From positions 6,908,463 to 6,972,462 of the forward strand of contig CM064545.1 in NCBI GenBank assembly GCA_032716605.1: a DNA stretch of 64,000 bases, given 5' to 3'. Made by a program: the position numbers and the translations under genes. This DNA comes from Paralithodes platypus. Lineage: Eukaryota; Arthropoda; Malacostraca; Decapoda; Lithodidae. Below the pieces are notes generated by a model. That model made no database searches and was not told the origin of the DNA. It saw only the letters and a list, made by a program, of their open reading frames with translations. This document shows positions 43,318 to 54,949 of the stretch, piece after piece; the stretch's first letter is position 1; every line of letters starts with the position of its first letter.

Positions 43318-45120
43318 GTCAACTAAGGTTGTGTTCACCACTCTCCTTGCGGCACCGAGGAGCGCGTCGTCCCTCGTTCTGGGTGGTGATTTGGTGCAGC
43401 AGACTGTTCGTAGGGGCAGCACGCTCCCCTGCGAAGATGGTCTCGTCTGGCACTTTTTGCAGTTCAGCATTGAGGGCTCTCTTGAAGTTGTCTAACGAGA
43501 TGCCCCTCATGTCTCTTACTCGCCGTGGGAATTTGTTGAAGAGACGTGGGCCTCTGTGTGATAACCAACCCTCTCACAGAGAGCCAGTAGCACTCCTATT
43601 ATGCATCCAGGGGATATCGCATTCCCAGCCTCTCCTATCACTGAATTTCATGACTATCGGGGTATTTAGGTTTGGTACTAAACCCTCTTCAATTTTCCAC
43701 GTGTATATTATTAACCCTTAAAAAGCGGCTCACCACATAAGTCGTATTTAATAAAGCTGGACTATGTGGCGGCGCTCGACATAGGTCGAGTGGCAATTTC
43801 AGCACGTAATGTTGCTGAGAGAGAGAGACAAGTGGTGGCAGGAGACTAGCGAGCGTATGACTGCTCCAGACCACCGCGGCGAACCTACTGACATGAATCT
43901 CAGCTCCCTCCTCCCTCTCTCACTCGCTATATACGGAATTGTATCGGGAAAGTGGCTAATTACCTGCTTTTTGCACTCGCGTTGCACGGTTATTGCAAGA
44001 AAACTAGCCATCATAAAAGGATCGTTATGGTGTCATTCGAAAGCTCTGTTTATGCCCTTTTAGGGATAGATACTTGTTTTACGTTCTGGGTCTTATTTAG
44101 GCATGAAAATGATCACGTAAACCGCCCTATTTTGGCTAAAAACACCCCGCTGGGCGGTACATATAAATAAACCGCATAGGCCGCTCGTAAGGTGTTAAGT
44201 AACGTTCTCTTCTACACTCCAACGAGTACAGTCTCAGTTATTTTACCGAGTTTATATGCGAGGTGAAATTCTTTTGTACACTCTCTAGATCATTTATTTC
44301 GCCTGCTTTGTATGGGGATGTTAATATGTTACAGTATTTAAGCCGCGGTAACACTAGAGATTTACAAAGCGTTATCATCGGCAATTCACCGCGTGTTTTA
44401 AATGTATGCAGAATCCAACCCGTTAGCCGTTTCGCAGCTGCCACTTTGACCTGGTTATGTTCTTTGAATTCCATATTTTCAGACATTAACACTCCAAGGT
44501 CTTTCACACTGTCTTTACGTTCTATCATGTGGTTGGATTCTGTTACGCAGTTTGTATTCTCTTTAACGACATTATTATCTCTGTATCGTATTAATTTGAA
44601 CTTTTTTCATTGAATTGCATGTTATTTTCCCTGGTCCCCTGGAACACTACATTTATGTCTTCATACAGCCCTGTCCTCCTGTGTGTTTATTATCATATTA
44701 GTTGTGTGTCATCAGCAAAAGAAGACACTTTACTGTTTCTTGTGTTGGCATCTATGCCATTGTTCCTTGGGGAACTGAGCTTCGGACATCCGAAGGCTCA
44801 GATGTGACTTAGTTTATTGCTACTGATTGTTTGCGGTTTGAGGAAGTTGTATAAGCATCGTCCGATTTTCCCAGTTATACCCTTTGTTTTGAGTTTGTAG
44901 GCTATTATACCGTGGTCACATTTATCAAATGCATTAGCAAAATCAGTGTAAATGACATCCAGGTTTTTCTTTTCTTCTAGCGATTTAAGAATGTCATAAT
45001 GTTCCAAAAGTTGTGAGAGACATGATCTTCCCGCTCTGAGCCCATGTTGAATGGTGTGGTGTAGTTAGTTCATGTGTCTCCATGAATGTTGAGATTTTGC
45101 TTCGAAAGAGTAGTCAATAA
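43318..45120 (-). mobile_element. Antisense CR1/Jockey-type LINE fragment nested in LINE-A
   Basis: On the minus strand: RT with VIYTDFANAFDKCDHGII (44900-44960), then DLGVLMSENMEFKEH and AAAKRLTGWIL (44400-44510), then SLVLPRLKYCNIL (44320), YTWKIEEGLVPNLN (near 43690, after the T1 insertion) and a closing FNKFPRRVRDMRGISLDNFKR (43480-43550). LINE-A codons on either side (THTALL before, C-terminal part after) show that it inserted there. The FADD block is lost. Confidence 0.75.
43715..44194 (-). mobile_element. T1 MITE copy 2
   Basis: TTAA at 43711-43714 and 44195-44198. It is in reverse orientation to copies 1 and 3 and starts CCCTTAAAAAGCGGC on the plus strand. It is inside the antisense LINE. 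All three T1 copies thus lie inside LINE coding sequence. Confidence 0.85.
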
Positions 45121-45360
45121 GAATTTTGCCTTATCAACTCACTTCTTACTACTTCCCTACAATATCTTTGTACTCGCCGCAGTGTTGCATCTCTTTCACT
45201 CTTCTATCGCTATTACAACAGTGTTCTTCAGATATCTCTCAGTGCTTACTGCCTCCCTTGTGGCGGATGCTAGGCACCCTTTTTTTTTAACACAGTCCCA
45301 CTCCTACTCTGTCCAACTCTCTAACCCAAGAATGGTTATCTCCATCTCGCTTAGGCTCCA

Positions 45361-46200
45361 AACTATCTATAAATAATATCGATATTATTTACTTAAAAAA
45401 TATAAATAATTTCCACGAAAAAATATCCCTTGGATTTATGTATAGTTGACAAGCATTGATAGACAGATTTTCGATCAAATTGAAGAAGAAAGTAATAACC
45501 TAGACATTGTACGTTTTGAATATATTAACCTACCTGTATCAAGTTGGGAGGTTCCGCTTACATCTCATACAGGATCTGACTTGTACAATAATTTGAAAGA
45601 AACTAACTATTCCCGTCAACATGAAGCAGTACTGTCCTTGATCCCGTCAACATGAAGCAGTACTGTCCTTGATCTAACATGAAGCAGTACTGTCCTTGAT
45701 CCCGTCAACATGAAGCAGTACTGTCCTTGATCTAACATGAAGCAGTACTGTCCTTGATCTAACATGAAGCAGTACTGTCCTTGATCTAACATGAAGCAGT
45801 ACTGTCCTTGATCTAACCTTTGCAATTAAGAATGACTTGGTAAACTAAGTATCAGTAAGTAGGTCATGAATTTAATACAAGTGATCACCGCAAAATAGCA
45901 TATATTATTTAATTCACCGGTACTAAATATAAATAGAGCCACGAAAATATAACTGGCTTTAAAAGAGCAAACTTTTGCAATAATGCTGTAAAATCCTGCA
46001 TACCAATTAAAAATAGACTTTTAAAACCGAAACAGTAAGCCAAACTGGTGGACCAAAGAAATCAATGAATGTTTGTATGCTAAGAAACGAAAACTGCCCA
46101 TGACAATTACAGCAAGACAACTAGCAAACCAGACAGGCTAGACTTCATTGCCTTATGTTGATGAGACGAACAAAGTAATTAAATTGTTGTCCTACGAGAA
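45361..46200 (+). pseudogene. LINE endonuclease and linker remnant with internal minisatellite
   Basis: The frame reads FEYINLPVSSWEVPLTSHTG and SDLYNNLKET, then, after the repeat, DLTFAIKNDLVN. A weak linker follows (INECLYAKKRK near 46070). This corresponds to the NFNLP...LDLVLATKEEL part of LINE-D endonuclease, but from a different subfamily. Confidence 0.6.
45613..45818 (+). repeat. Seven-copy minisatellite (27/31 bp) within LINE coding sequence
   Basis: Core ATGAAGCAGTACTGTCCTTG repeated seven times, joined by ATCTAAC or ATCCCGTCAAC. Two linker lengths give 27- and 31-bp periods. Confidence 0.9.
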
Positions 46201-46526
46201 CCTTTTCTGGACATTTCTGGACACTTCTCTCCAGGTTGCTTCTGAATGAAAGATTCATTCTACTTCAGTCACCTATGATTGTCTACAACATTAGTATCGT
46301 GTTTATAGAAGCACAATGAAAAAACCCAATGAGGTCCACTGATTGTTATGAATGATTGTAGGCTACTCAACTGATTAAAGAACCATATTTTCGTTTGTTA
46401 GAATTATTATTGTGTATGTTAGCAAAAGCTGCCATAGCTATAGTTACAGAGCTTCATCAGTATTCGGCTCCCAATTTTCATCACCTCCCTCACTCTCCCT
46501 TCAATTAACTCAACAAATTAGATTAT

Positions 46527-46528
<2 letters not shown>

Positions 46529-46576
<48 letters not shown>
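46529..46576. repeat. (TC)n microsatellite
   Basis: About 24 uninterrupted CT units. Confidence 0.95.
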
Positions 46577-46579
<3 letters not shown>

Positions 46580-46906
46580 TCAATGCAATCCAGTATAATT
46601 AGTTTCATACAACCCGTTTGTTTTCTGGTTTGTATCAATGATCTATCTATCTATAATATGCTCAGGCCCAATCCCCACTTTTCCTATTTTTTATTTTTAT
46701 TTTCCTCTATTTTATTATTTTGTGTTTGTATTTTCTTGGGGGTGGCCGACTCAAGACAGAGCAAGAACAGGGAAAACACAAAACACAAGACAAAACAACG
46801 AACAAACACAGACAAAACACAAAATTCACACACATCTAGGTCACCCAGGGAACGGAGCTGTCGTGGCCTAGCGAGCTAAGGCTCTACGCGCTATGTTGGT
46901 GACGAC

Positions 46907-48722
46907 CAAGGTCCATAGATACTCAGGTCAACCCACGGGGTCGCTCAAACTCCCTATCCGCACGCATGACGTCAGAGCGTTGAAGGGTGAAGGGGTCACC
47001 AGTTTCTTCCCGCTCATTCTCAAAATCACAGCCGTTGGAGCAGCATCCTCCGTTTTCTATATCTTCGTGCCGTGAAAGTATAACTTGGATATTTTATAAT
47101 ACAACAGTGACCATAATGCCGTGTGACAGTGTAGCTCTGCTATTATAAGTGAACAAAATGCCGTTATACTGTGAAGTTGTTGGGTGCAAGTATTTCCCAA
47201 AGATGAACAACTGAGTCTAAGTTAATGAAATAAGTGTGAAATAATTGTTGGGACTTATTATATGGTGTTTTTATAAGACTAATTATGAGGTGTATTTATA
47301 AGAACATACGAACACTTGAATCTGCAGAGAGCCGACTGGCCCACACACGGCAGATCCCTTTCTGCAGCCTCCCACTTTATTATGTTCTTATGTTCTAAGT
47401 TCTTCAAACTGTTTTCATATTAATCATTTATATCAATTTCACCACACCACCAAACTCCTCCAATGAAATTAATGAAATCATATATGTGATCCGCCAGGAT
47501 TCGAACCCGGGTTATCACACACAGATTATTGACACCTTAACCATTGTCATATGTCAGATTTCTAATATTATGGAAAATGTGTGTAATTCTGCTATGTGCT
47601 CGCTCCAAAGAATCAATGTCCATTTTGTAATAAAATCACCAAACTTGAACTGCATAATCCATATGGTTTATCACTAATAACAAGTCCAGTTTTAAGATAT
47701 CATCAACAATTCTGTTAATCACACTCCCTGAAATGAACCAGAAAATCATGTTTGCATTGTTACGAACGCTAATACATTACACTGTTTTCTATGTTTTAAA
47801 TCATTGCCAACAAACACACATAGCTTTTTCTCACATTCTGAGTTTTATAATTTCATATTAGCTAGTTTATATTTTGCATTTGCATTAATCTTCCCTATCC
47901 TTAATAGCTTGCATTTGTTAATATTAAAATTTATCTACCAATTTACTGACCATGTACTGTATGTATAAGGCTAATTTTGATATGTATTTATAAGGCTAAA
48001 TTTGAGATATATTTATATGCCTAATTTTGAGAGCTTCAACATCAAACTAGAAAGGCATAAGTACGAGATGAGTTAGGTGTGAGAGGGATCTGGCTTGTAT
48101 GGGCCAACAGGCTTTTTGTACTCACTTATATTATGTTATTATTGTGTTGTAACCTGTCCAATGTTCTTTGTAATAACCTTACGGAACCTTACGATGATAC
48201 TGGACGCAGGTCTTGTCAGTGCTCTAAGTCCAAATCTTCATAATTTAACTTTAATAGACACATGTATATATTAATAAAATAAGTGTGTACCGAATTTTGT
48301 GAAATCCTTATCCCGCTTTGTGCAACCTAGTTGTAAGAAGAAATTAGAACAATAACCAATACTTATAAATTAATCCTGAAAATAGTTATCCCATTTTGTA
48401 TATGCTAAATATAATAGTATAATATTATAATAGTAATATAGTAATAGCCTACATTTGATATGAAAATTATTGGACCGTGTAAACAAATATACAAAGTATT
48501 ATAAGCTTGTGACAGTGTATAGGCGGGAAGGTGAAGGTATTGAGGGATCACAGTCCAGATATTGTGTGGATTGTGTGAGGGATAAGCCTTTACAACGTCT
48601 CGCAGCTGTTAGGGGGCGGAGCTAGGCAGAGCGGCGAGCTTATTCGCTCTTTCTTTCATTTGGTATAACAGTGTGACGTCACTGAGCTGCGCGTGGGTTG
48701 ACCTGAGTATCTATGGACCTTG
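46907..48722. mobile_element. DNA transposon with 31-bp TIRs and 8-bp target duplication (P- or hAT-like)
   Basis: TIRs 46907-46937 and 48692-48722 are identical inverted copies starting CAAGGTCCATAGATACTCAG. GTGACGAC flanks both sides (46899-46906, 48723-48730). TGACGTCA palindromes lie subterminally at 46967-46974 and 48674-48681. Both superfamilies P and hAT make 8-bp duplications; a 31-bp TIR with subterminal repeats is P-like, while the duplication fits the hAT pattern nTnnnnAn. An ATG at 47158 opens MPLYCEVVGCKYFPK before a stop, resembling the C-x4-C start of a THAP domain. No transposase remains. LINE-C pieces lie inside at about 47290-47400, 47690-47960 (minus) and 48050-48140. Confidence 0.8.
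47459..47550 (-). mobile_element. tRNA-like SINE fragment inside the P/hAT-like element
   Basis: Minus strand: ATGGTTAAGGTGTCAATAAT (box A type), CCCGGGTTCGAATCCTGGCG (box B type), then ATTTCATTAATTTCATTGGA. The ordering matches family S. Confidence 0.5.
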
Positions 48723-48730
48723 GTGACGAC

Positions 48731-49184
48731 TAGCCGCGTGGGTTCGAATCTCGGCTATGCTACAACAGTTTCCAGTGCTATATAGTCTTCGTGGCTTAGT
48801 GCTGTAGAATTAATTACAGTTGGGGATTTGCCGCAGATGAAATGAATTCATAAGGTTATTCAACCTAGGTCACCCAGGAGAATACCCAGAGACCAGGGTA
48901 ACCAAGGTCGCTCCAGCACTCCCCCGGCCCCCGACCACCCGGAGAGACTCCGATCTCGGCAAGCAGTCATGCAGCGGAGCCAAAGCCATAAGCCCGCCCA
49001 CTAAATGATATGTACCGTATATTATATACTCACATGCGTTACCCATGAACCAGAGCAAAAATTGGTTATATATGATTATTGATTATAATTATGTATGTAA
49101 TATTAATCTCGACCCATTATTCTGGTTAATATTGGATGATTTTCTCAGTTTGAAAGGTCCTCTGCCTGTAAAAGGGCTGATTGA
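48731..49184. other. SINE remainder and unclassified flank
   Basis: After the SINE B box, the sequence is GC-richer to about 49000. No gene is supported; the 62-codon minus-strand ORF at 48870-49058 has no recognisable feature. Confidence 0.35.
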
Positions 49185-50168
49185 GAATATGCAAATTGAC
49201 GGCAACATATATTAAATTGGTCAGTAAATTGGCAGATGAAGTTTAACATTGACAAATGCAAGGTATTAAAGATAGGGAAGATGCATACAAATGTTAAATA
49301 TAAACTAGCTAATGTGGAATTAGAAAACTCGAATTGTGAGAAAGATCTAGGTGTGTTTGTTAGCAATGATTTGAAGCCTAGACAACAGTGTATAAGCGTT
49401 CGAAACAAGGCAAACAGGATTCTCGGGTTCATCTCTAGGAGTGTGAGTAACAGAACTGCTGATGTTATCTTAAAACTTTACTTGTCATTAGTGAGACCCC
49501 ATATGGATTATGCTGTTCAATTTTGGTGTCCTTATTACAGAATGGACATAGATTCATTGGAGAGAGTACAACGTAGAATGACAAAAATGATCCATAATAT
49601 TAGAAATCTTCCATATAAAGAAAGGTTGAAGAAATTAGGCTTACATTCGTTAGAGAGACGCAGAGTTAGAGGGGATATGATAGAGGTGTTCAAGTGGGTT
49701 AGTGGGATTAACAAAGGGGACATGACAAAAAATATTTAATGTACTAAAGCTCAGTGATAGCGAAAGAACTCGTACCAATGGTTTCAAATTAGATACATTT
49801 CGTTTCAGAAAAGATATAGGCAAATATTGGTTTGGTAACAGAGTTGTAGATGGGTGGAATGGACTACCAAGTGCTATAGTGGGATTAAAAACGATAGGGA
49901 GCTTTAAGATACAATTGGATAAGCATATGGACGAGAAGGGTTGGGTGTGAAGGGGGATCAGCAGGGTTGGGCCAATCAGCGCTCTGCAGACCCCCGTAAT
50001 CCTGCGTTAATCTCTAACCGTTTTGGTAAGATGCTCCTCAGGGTATTAGAGTGTTGAGCCTATAATTGGGCTTTGTAATTGGGGTTGTGTGGGACAGGGA
50101 TCTGCCTTGCTTAGGCCAATCGGCTTTCTGCAGACTCCCATTTTCTTATGTTCTTATGTTCTTATATT
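49185..50168 (+). mobile_element. LINE-C (CR1-type) 3' end with TTCTTATG tail
   Basis: The 167-codon frame 49236-49739 reads MKFNIDKCKVLKIGKM, DLGVFVSNDLKPRQQC, LVRPHMDYAVQFWCPYY and LERRRVRGDMIEVFKW. After a frameshift it continues VVDGWNGLPSAIV and ends near DKHMDEKGWV (49950). The 3' UTR ends in repeated TTCTTATG at about 50142-50167, the kind of short octamer tail seen in CR1 elements. Antisense and sense pieces of the same family occur in 47290-48140. Confidence 0.85.
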
Positions 50169-50764
50169 CAATGGGAATATTCTTTACCGATACTTATCTA
50201 CACTTGATTATCGGTTACTGAAGTTTATACTGCTTGTTTACCTTTATTAGATAAAACCAATTAGTGAATTACGTTGATTTGTCCCATAATCAATGTGTAC
50301 TAATTATTCATGAGCATCCTTCTCCCTCTCACACATAATTGAAGAACCTTAGACTAGGCATACTATGTAATCGTATGGTCTGTGGGCCAGAATTGAAAAT
50401 AGGAAATTGCCTATTATTGATATTGAGTTGTGGTTACCCCCTGAAGACAACCTCTCCTGTCCATAATCCGCCCTATTTATCACCTCGGAGGAACGTCCCG
50501 ATATGACATATAACCATTCAGTACATATTTTACAAAATATCTATCCAAAGCCTGCAATTGTTTGAAAAGAGAAGTATGTCCTAAAATTGACAGGTCATTG
50601 AAATAGTCCTCGGTAACCAACACCTAACGTGTGGACAGAGAGTCACATTATGATGACACAAAGCCAAAAGACAAGTTATCAGAAATGTCATGATAAATCA
50701 TAGATATAACTCCAACTTTTACTTTTAATGCAGTAGCAATGTATCGATCTTTTATTATAATACA
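50169..50764. other. No recognised feature
   Basis: AT-rich intergenic-like sequence with no supported ORF. Confidence 0.4.
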
Positions 50765-50765
50765 A

Positions 50766-50918
50766 TAACCAGTATAAGTAGGAATAGTTGCAGAGTATAT
50801 TGATAACAAGTACTAGTATATAATATACGCATGCATTGTATAACCAGTATAAGTAGTAATAGTTGCAGAGTATATTGATAACAAGTACTAGTATATATAT
50901 ATACGCATGCATTGTATA
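50766..50918 (+). repeat. Direct duplication of a 75-bp unit
   Basis: Two adjacent copies of TAACCAGTATAAGTAGGAAT-type sequence ending ACGCATGCATTGTA, differing in the length of a TA run and at a few bases. Confidence 0.85.
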
Positions 50919-50919
50919 A

Positions 50920-51575
50920 CTCAAATAAGGTAATACTAAATACATAATTATATAGTATATACCATTATTAAGAATCCATGTCATATAGTAGACATTTATT
51001 GAGATTATGTTGAAAGTTTGACCCACTTTTGTGCTTCCGATGTGGGTTATTTCGGGATCTGGCTCATCTATTATTAGGCAAGATTGCTTACTATCAGAGC
51101 TGCCGAATGTAAAGGTACTCATAACAATTGCTGGAGCGTTCCTGCTATTCATTATGCGAATATACCACTACTAATACATTTTAAGATGTTGATTAGATTA
51201 AAAGTCCCAATGGTTATTATTACCGGTATATACATTAGCATACACGAGATCCATGAATTATTATTACTATTTATGTACATATAGGTAGACGGATTTGATA
51301 GTTCGGCGATAACCTATAATATGATAAACCAAGTAATTTGAAGATGAAGTCCTTTACTTTGATAGCCATCAGTTGCTCCCAGTCACTGTTCGTATTCAGT
51401 TTATCTGGTATCATTTTCAGATTAGTGTGTTTCTCTTTGTTATTCACAAAACTTACCAATTAGGTTCTCGTAATTATTTTAATCTGATTATACCAGCTGC
51501 CCCAACAGCAGAACAAGGGTATGCCATACAGCTGTTATCGTCAATTACTTGGTCTGTAACTATATGTTGGTAAAA
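50920..51575. other. No recognised feature
   Basis: AT-rich sequence. ORFs of 60-66 codons on both strands show no family signature. Confidence 0.4.
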
Positions 51576-51586
51576 CTTAAGGCTAT

Positions 51587-51605
51587 TATAATATATATAT
51601 ATATA

Positions 51606-51644
<39 letters not shown>
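51587..51644. repeat. (AT)n microsatellite, left of palindrome
   Basis: Alternating AT with one GTG interruption. Confidence 0.9.
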
Positions 51645-51647
<3 letters not shown>

Positions 51648-51775
51648 TCTAATCTCCCAGTGCGGTTCGAACCGCCGACCGTCAGGACGATAGCCGACGC
51701 TTTAATCAACTACAAATAGCGTCGGCTATCGTCCTGACGGTCGGCGGTTCGAACCCCACTGAGATTATTAGAAAC
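51645..51775. repeat. tRNA-like inverted repeat with 38-bp perfect core
   Basis: Core arms 51664-51701 and 51718-51755 are perfectly inverted, separated by 16 bases. Each arm contains a box B type sequence (CGGTTCGAACC). Outer arms extend with mismatches to GTTTCTAAT at both ends. On the minus strand TAGTTGATTAAAGCGTCGGC resembles a box A. The unit sits between two (AT)n runs (51587-51644 and 51823-51870). Confidence 0.9.
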
Positions 51776-51820
51776 ATTTAGTGGCTCACGTGTATGTGTG
51801 ATATATACTCAATATAATAC

Positions 51821-51822
<2 letters not shown>

Positions 51823-51854
<32 letters not shown>

Positions 51855-51870
51855 TATATATATATATCAC
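51823..51870. repeat. (AT)n microsatellite, right of palindrome
   Basis: Alternating AT with two AAAT breaks. Confidence 0.85.
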
Positions 51871-52074
51871 CTGTTTTCTGTTATTTTTTTTTTATTTTTT
51901 TTTATTTTTTTGTCAAAAGCTGCCGAGCCGGATGTAAAAACAAGTTAAAAGTACAAAGCGTTTATGGGATACAGCCTTACCTCAAAATGTGCAATAGTTT
52001 CAACCATTTTTTCAAAATTGATTGCATCCCATGAATTTTCTAAATTTCCCTTAACCCAAGATCATAAATTATGC

Positions 52075-52569
52075 TAATGGAATCAAGGCCACCATACACA
52101 ACACTGTAGGCAGCATATCTCATGAAGAGTAATGGAATCAAGGCCACCATACACAACACTGTAGGCAGCATATCTCATGAAGAGTAATGGAATCAAGGCC
52201 ACCATACACAACACTGTAGGCAGCATATCTCATGAAGAGTAATGGAATCAAGGCCACCATACACAACACTGTAGGCAGCATATCTCATGAAGAGTAATGG
52301 AATCAAGGCCACCATACACAACACTGTAGGCAGCATATCTCATGAAGAGTAATGGAATCAAGGCCACCATACACAACACTGTAGGCAGCATATCTCATGA
52401 AGAGTAATGGAATCAAGGCCACCATACACAACACTGTAGGCATATCTCATGAAGAGTAATGGAATCAAGGCCACCATACACAACACTGTAGGCAGCATAT
52501 CTCATGAAGAGTAATGGAATCAAGGCCACCATACACAACACTGTAGGCAGCATATCTCATGAAGAGTAA
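52075..52569 (+). repeat. 55-bp satellite, 9 units
   Basis: Unit TAATGGAATCAAGGCCACCA to CTCATGAAGAG. Units are essentially identical; one near 52440 has lost three bases (GTAGGCATATC for GTAGGCAGCATATC). Confidence 0.95.
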
Positions 52570-53314
52570 TTACTAGTGGAGACATTTTGGTCCGAGCAGA
52601 ACAAATGGTCTGGGAGAGGAATTATGAATGAGATTTTTTTTTAGTCTGAGAAATACTGTAGGTGTGGGATGCAACATTACCTATGATTGTGAAAGTAAAT
52701 TTCCGCGGGTTGGGGGATTTGTTAATATCACCATTTAACGGGCACCTCTAAAAATGCTTTATAGATAATTTTATCGTAATTGTTCAATTATTAAACTTGC
52801 TTCAATTGTGCTACCTCTGCGATCTTTCTTTGTGGTACTCAGACTTTTGTAAGTGCCCATGAAATTTTTTACTATTCCTCTATAATAGAAAACCATTTGT
52901 TTTTCATAATTAATGGAATTTTGGAATTCATTTTCGCCAAAATAGCTTTTCCATCAATCTTTAATCTACAACAATTGACATCCAACTGTTGCAAGTTGTT
53001 CACGTATGGGTGACGCCATTAAGTGTTTGGCTACAAAATGTGTATTCATTGATTTGTTTCCCTTTGTCCTTTCATATATTCATGAATAATTACTTATACT
53101 TCATTTAATTGAGCTTTCCATCTGGAATATAATGTATTTTGTATCGACGCCTTTAAGCCGTTAAGTTTTGCTATTATGTTTTGCTAGGAAATGATATATC
53201 CGAACCCTGAGTAATAAGAGTAAATATCATGAAGAAAGCACAAGTAGGGCTTACTTTTTGTTCTTTTGAATGCAGGAAGTTTGCAGATATACAACAAATA
53301 GATACGCTTTAAAT
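52570..53314. other. No recognised feature
   Basis: AT-rich sequence with no supported ORF. Confidence 0.4.
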
Positions 53315-54539
53315 CAACCAAGATTGGCACTTTTTCTATTGCACTAGACATATCGAAAGCCTTCGATAGAGTCTGGCATAAATCTTTAAATTCTAAACTA
53401 CCCTCCTTCGGTTTCTATCCCTCCATCTGTGCCTTTGTCCCTAATTTCCTTTCCGGCCGTTCCATAGCCGCGGTTGTGGACGGCGATTGTTCACTTCCTC
53501 ACCCTATAAACTCCGGTGTTCCTCAGGGCTCTGTCCTATCTCCTATTCTCTCTCTAATTTTTATAAATGATCTCCTTAACTGTACCTTAATTCCCATCCA
53601 TTCATACGCAGACGACTCAACCTTACACTACTCCATTAGATTTTCAGAACGCCCCAGCCAGCATCCCTCAACGACAAACGTAATGAAGCCATAGAACTCT
53701 TAAATTTTGATCTAAACACTATTTCTAATTGGGGCAGAGAAAACCTTGTTAACTTTAATGCTTCCAAAACCCAATTTCTCCATCTATCTACCCATCAGGA
53801 TCTCCCAGCGGACTATCCCTTATTCTTCAACAATACAAAAATCAACCCTTCATCTTCTCTCAATATTCTTTGTCTCTTTTTCTTCTGCTCTCATTTGGAA
53901 GGACCATATTACCAGTCTTGCTAAGGCAGCCTCCCAGAAGCTGGGTGTGCTCAACCGCCTTAGGGGGTTCTTTTCCCCTGCACAGCTTCTTGCTCTGTAC
54001 AGGGGCATAGTGCACCCTTGTATTGAGTATTGTTCACATGTGTGGGGAGGTTCCTCTCACACCGCTCTCCTAGACAAAGTTGAAAGGAAGGCCTTTCGTA
54101 TCATTAACTCCCATCCACTCACCAACTCTCTGCAATCTCTCTCTCTCCGCTGCAATGTTGCATCTCTCTCGCTATTCTATCGCTACTATAATAATCAGTG
54201 TTCCTCAGAGCTTTCCCAGTGCATACCACCTCCTTTACGTAGGGCACGTGGTACCCGTCTTGCAACTCAATCCCACCCCTACTCTGTGCAACTCTCCAAC
54301 CCATGAGTGAAACGTTACTCTCAAACTTTCTTCTACTCAACAGCTGAGCTCTGGAACTCTCTCCCAGAATCAGTCTTTCCCTCTTCCTATGACTTAAATT
54401 GCTTCAAACTCCGTGTGTCCAGGCATTTTGGCTCGAACGTCCCTTGATTTTGGCCCTGTCACTCTTTCAACTATGGGGGAGGCACTCGCTATAGGCAGTT
54501 ATGCCTTTTGCCTCCCTCAATCACATAGAAAAAAAAAAA
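53315..54539 (+). mobile_element. LINE-A copy 3, 5'-truncated, poly(A)-tailed
   Basis: Begins near TFSIALDISKAFDRVWHKSL (53330) and includes SGVPQGSVLSPILSLIFIND and YADDSTLHYS (53510-53640). It then has the thumb and C-terminus (53746-54306 frame: GSSHTALLDKVERKAFRIIN), with FSSYDLNCFKLRVSRHFG-like codons at about 54390-54430. A-tract at 54529-54539. Frame breaks near 53665 and 53860, and a TGA at 54304-54306. Very close to copy 1. Confidence 0.85.
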
Positions 54540-54690
54540 CAAAAAATACAATAAATCAAATGAAGAGGCACTGCTCTCTGATTCCTTCGAATAAATTAAA
54601 ATCTAAAGACACACGTGCATTGCTCATTGTAAAGTGAAACATACTTTTCGTTAAAGTTACTATTTTATTGCAATAGCTATTTTTTTGTTC

Positions 54691-54937
54691 TCTTTCTATG
54701 TGATTGAGGGAGGCAAAAGGCAGAATTGCCTATAGCGAGTGACTCCCCCATAGTTGAAAGAGTGACAGGGCCAAAATCAAGGGACGATCGAGCCAAAATG
54801 CCTGGACACACGGAGTTTGAAGCAATTTAAGTCATAGGAAGAGGGAAAGACTGATTCTGGGAGAGAGTTCCAGAGCTCAGCTGTTGAGTAGAAGAAAGTT
54901 TGAGAGTAAAGTTTCACTCTTGGGTTGGAGAGTTGCA
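54691..54937 (-). mobile_element. LINE-A copy 4, 3' end only, tail-to-tail with copy 3
   Basis: Starts TCTTTCTATGTGATTGAGGG (the end of the 3' UTR) and runs to TTGGGTTGGAGAGTTGCA, inside the C-terminal codons (SNPRVKLYSQTFFYSTAELW). It is inverted relative to copy 3, about 150 bases away. The short T-rich run before it may be the tail. Confidence 0.85.
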
Positions 54938-54949
54938 ATTTGGAGAAGA

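Larger units (their letters stand above)
38690..45360 (+). mobile_element. LINE-A copy 2 (Jockey-type), split by a satellite array and an antisense LINE
   Basis: Pieces in order: end of endonuclease ([16 protein letters not shown] near 38890) and linker to 39130; RT start (39280-39830, KKVYGSDRIPPVLFK); RT core with LNSTSSPIHSYADDSTLHH-like codons near 40215-40270; array 40361-42984; RT thumb 43000-43314 (WKDYITTLATTASKKL); antisense LINE 43318-45120; C-terminal segment near 45130-45340 (YYFPT..SVQLSNPRM). Stops and frameshifts are frequent; it is an old copy compared with copies 1 and 3. Confidence 0.75.
46800..48790 (+). mobile_element. tRNA-derived SINE split by a DNA transposon
   Basis: Left half, 46850-46906, holds GTGGCCTAGCGAGCTAAGGC (box A type). 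Right half, 48731-48765, holds GTGGGTTCGAATCTCGGC (box B type). Joined at the duplicated GTGACGAC, they give a tRNA-like head of normal length with no strong acceptor stem. Both flanks also carry the phrase AGGTCACCCAGG (46838 and 48868). Confidence 0.6.
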
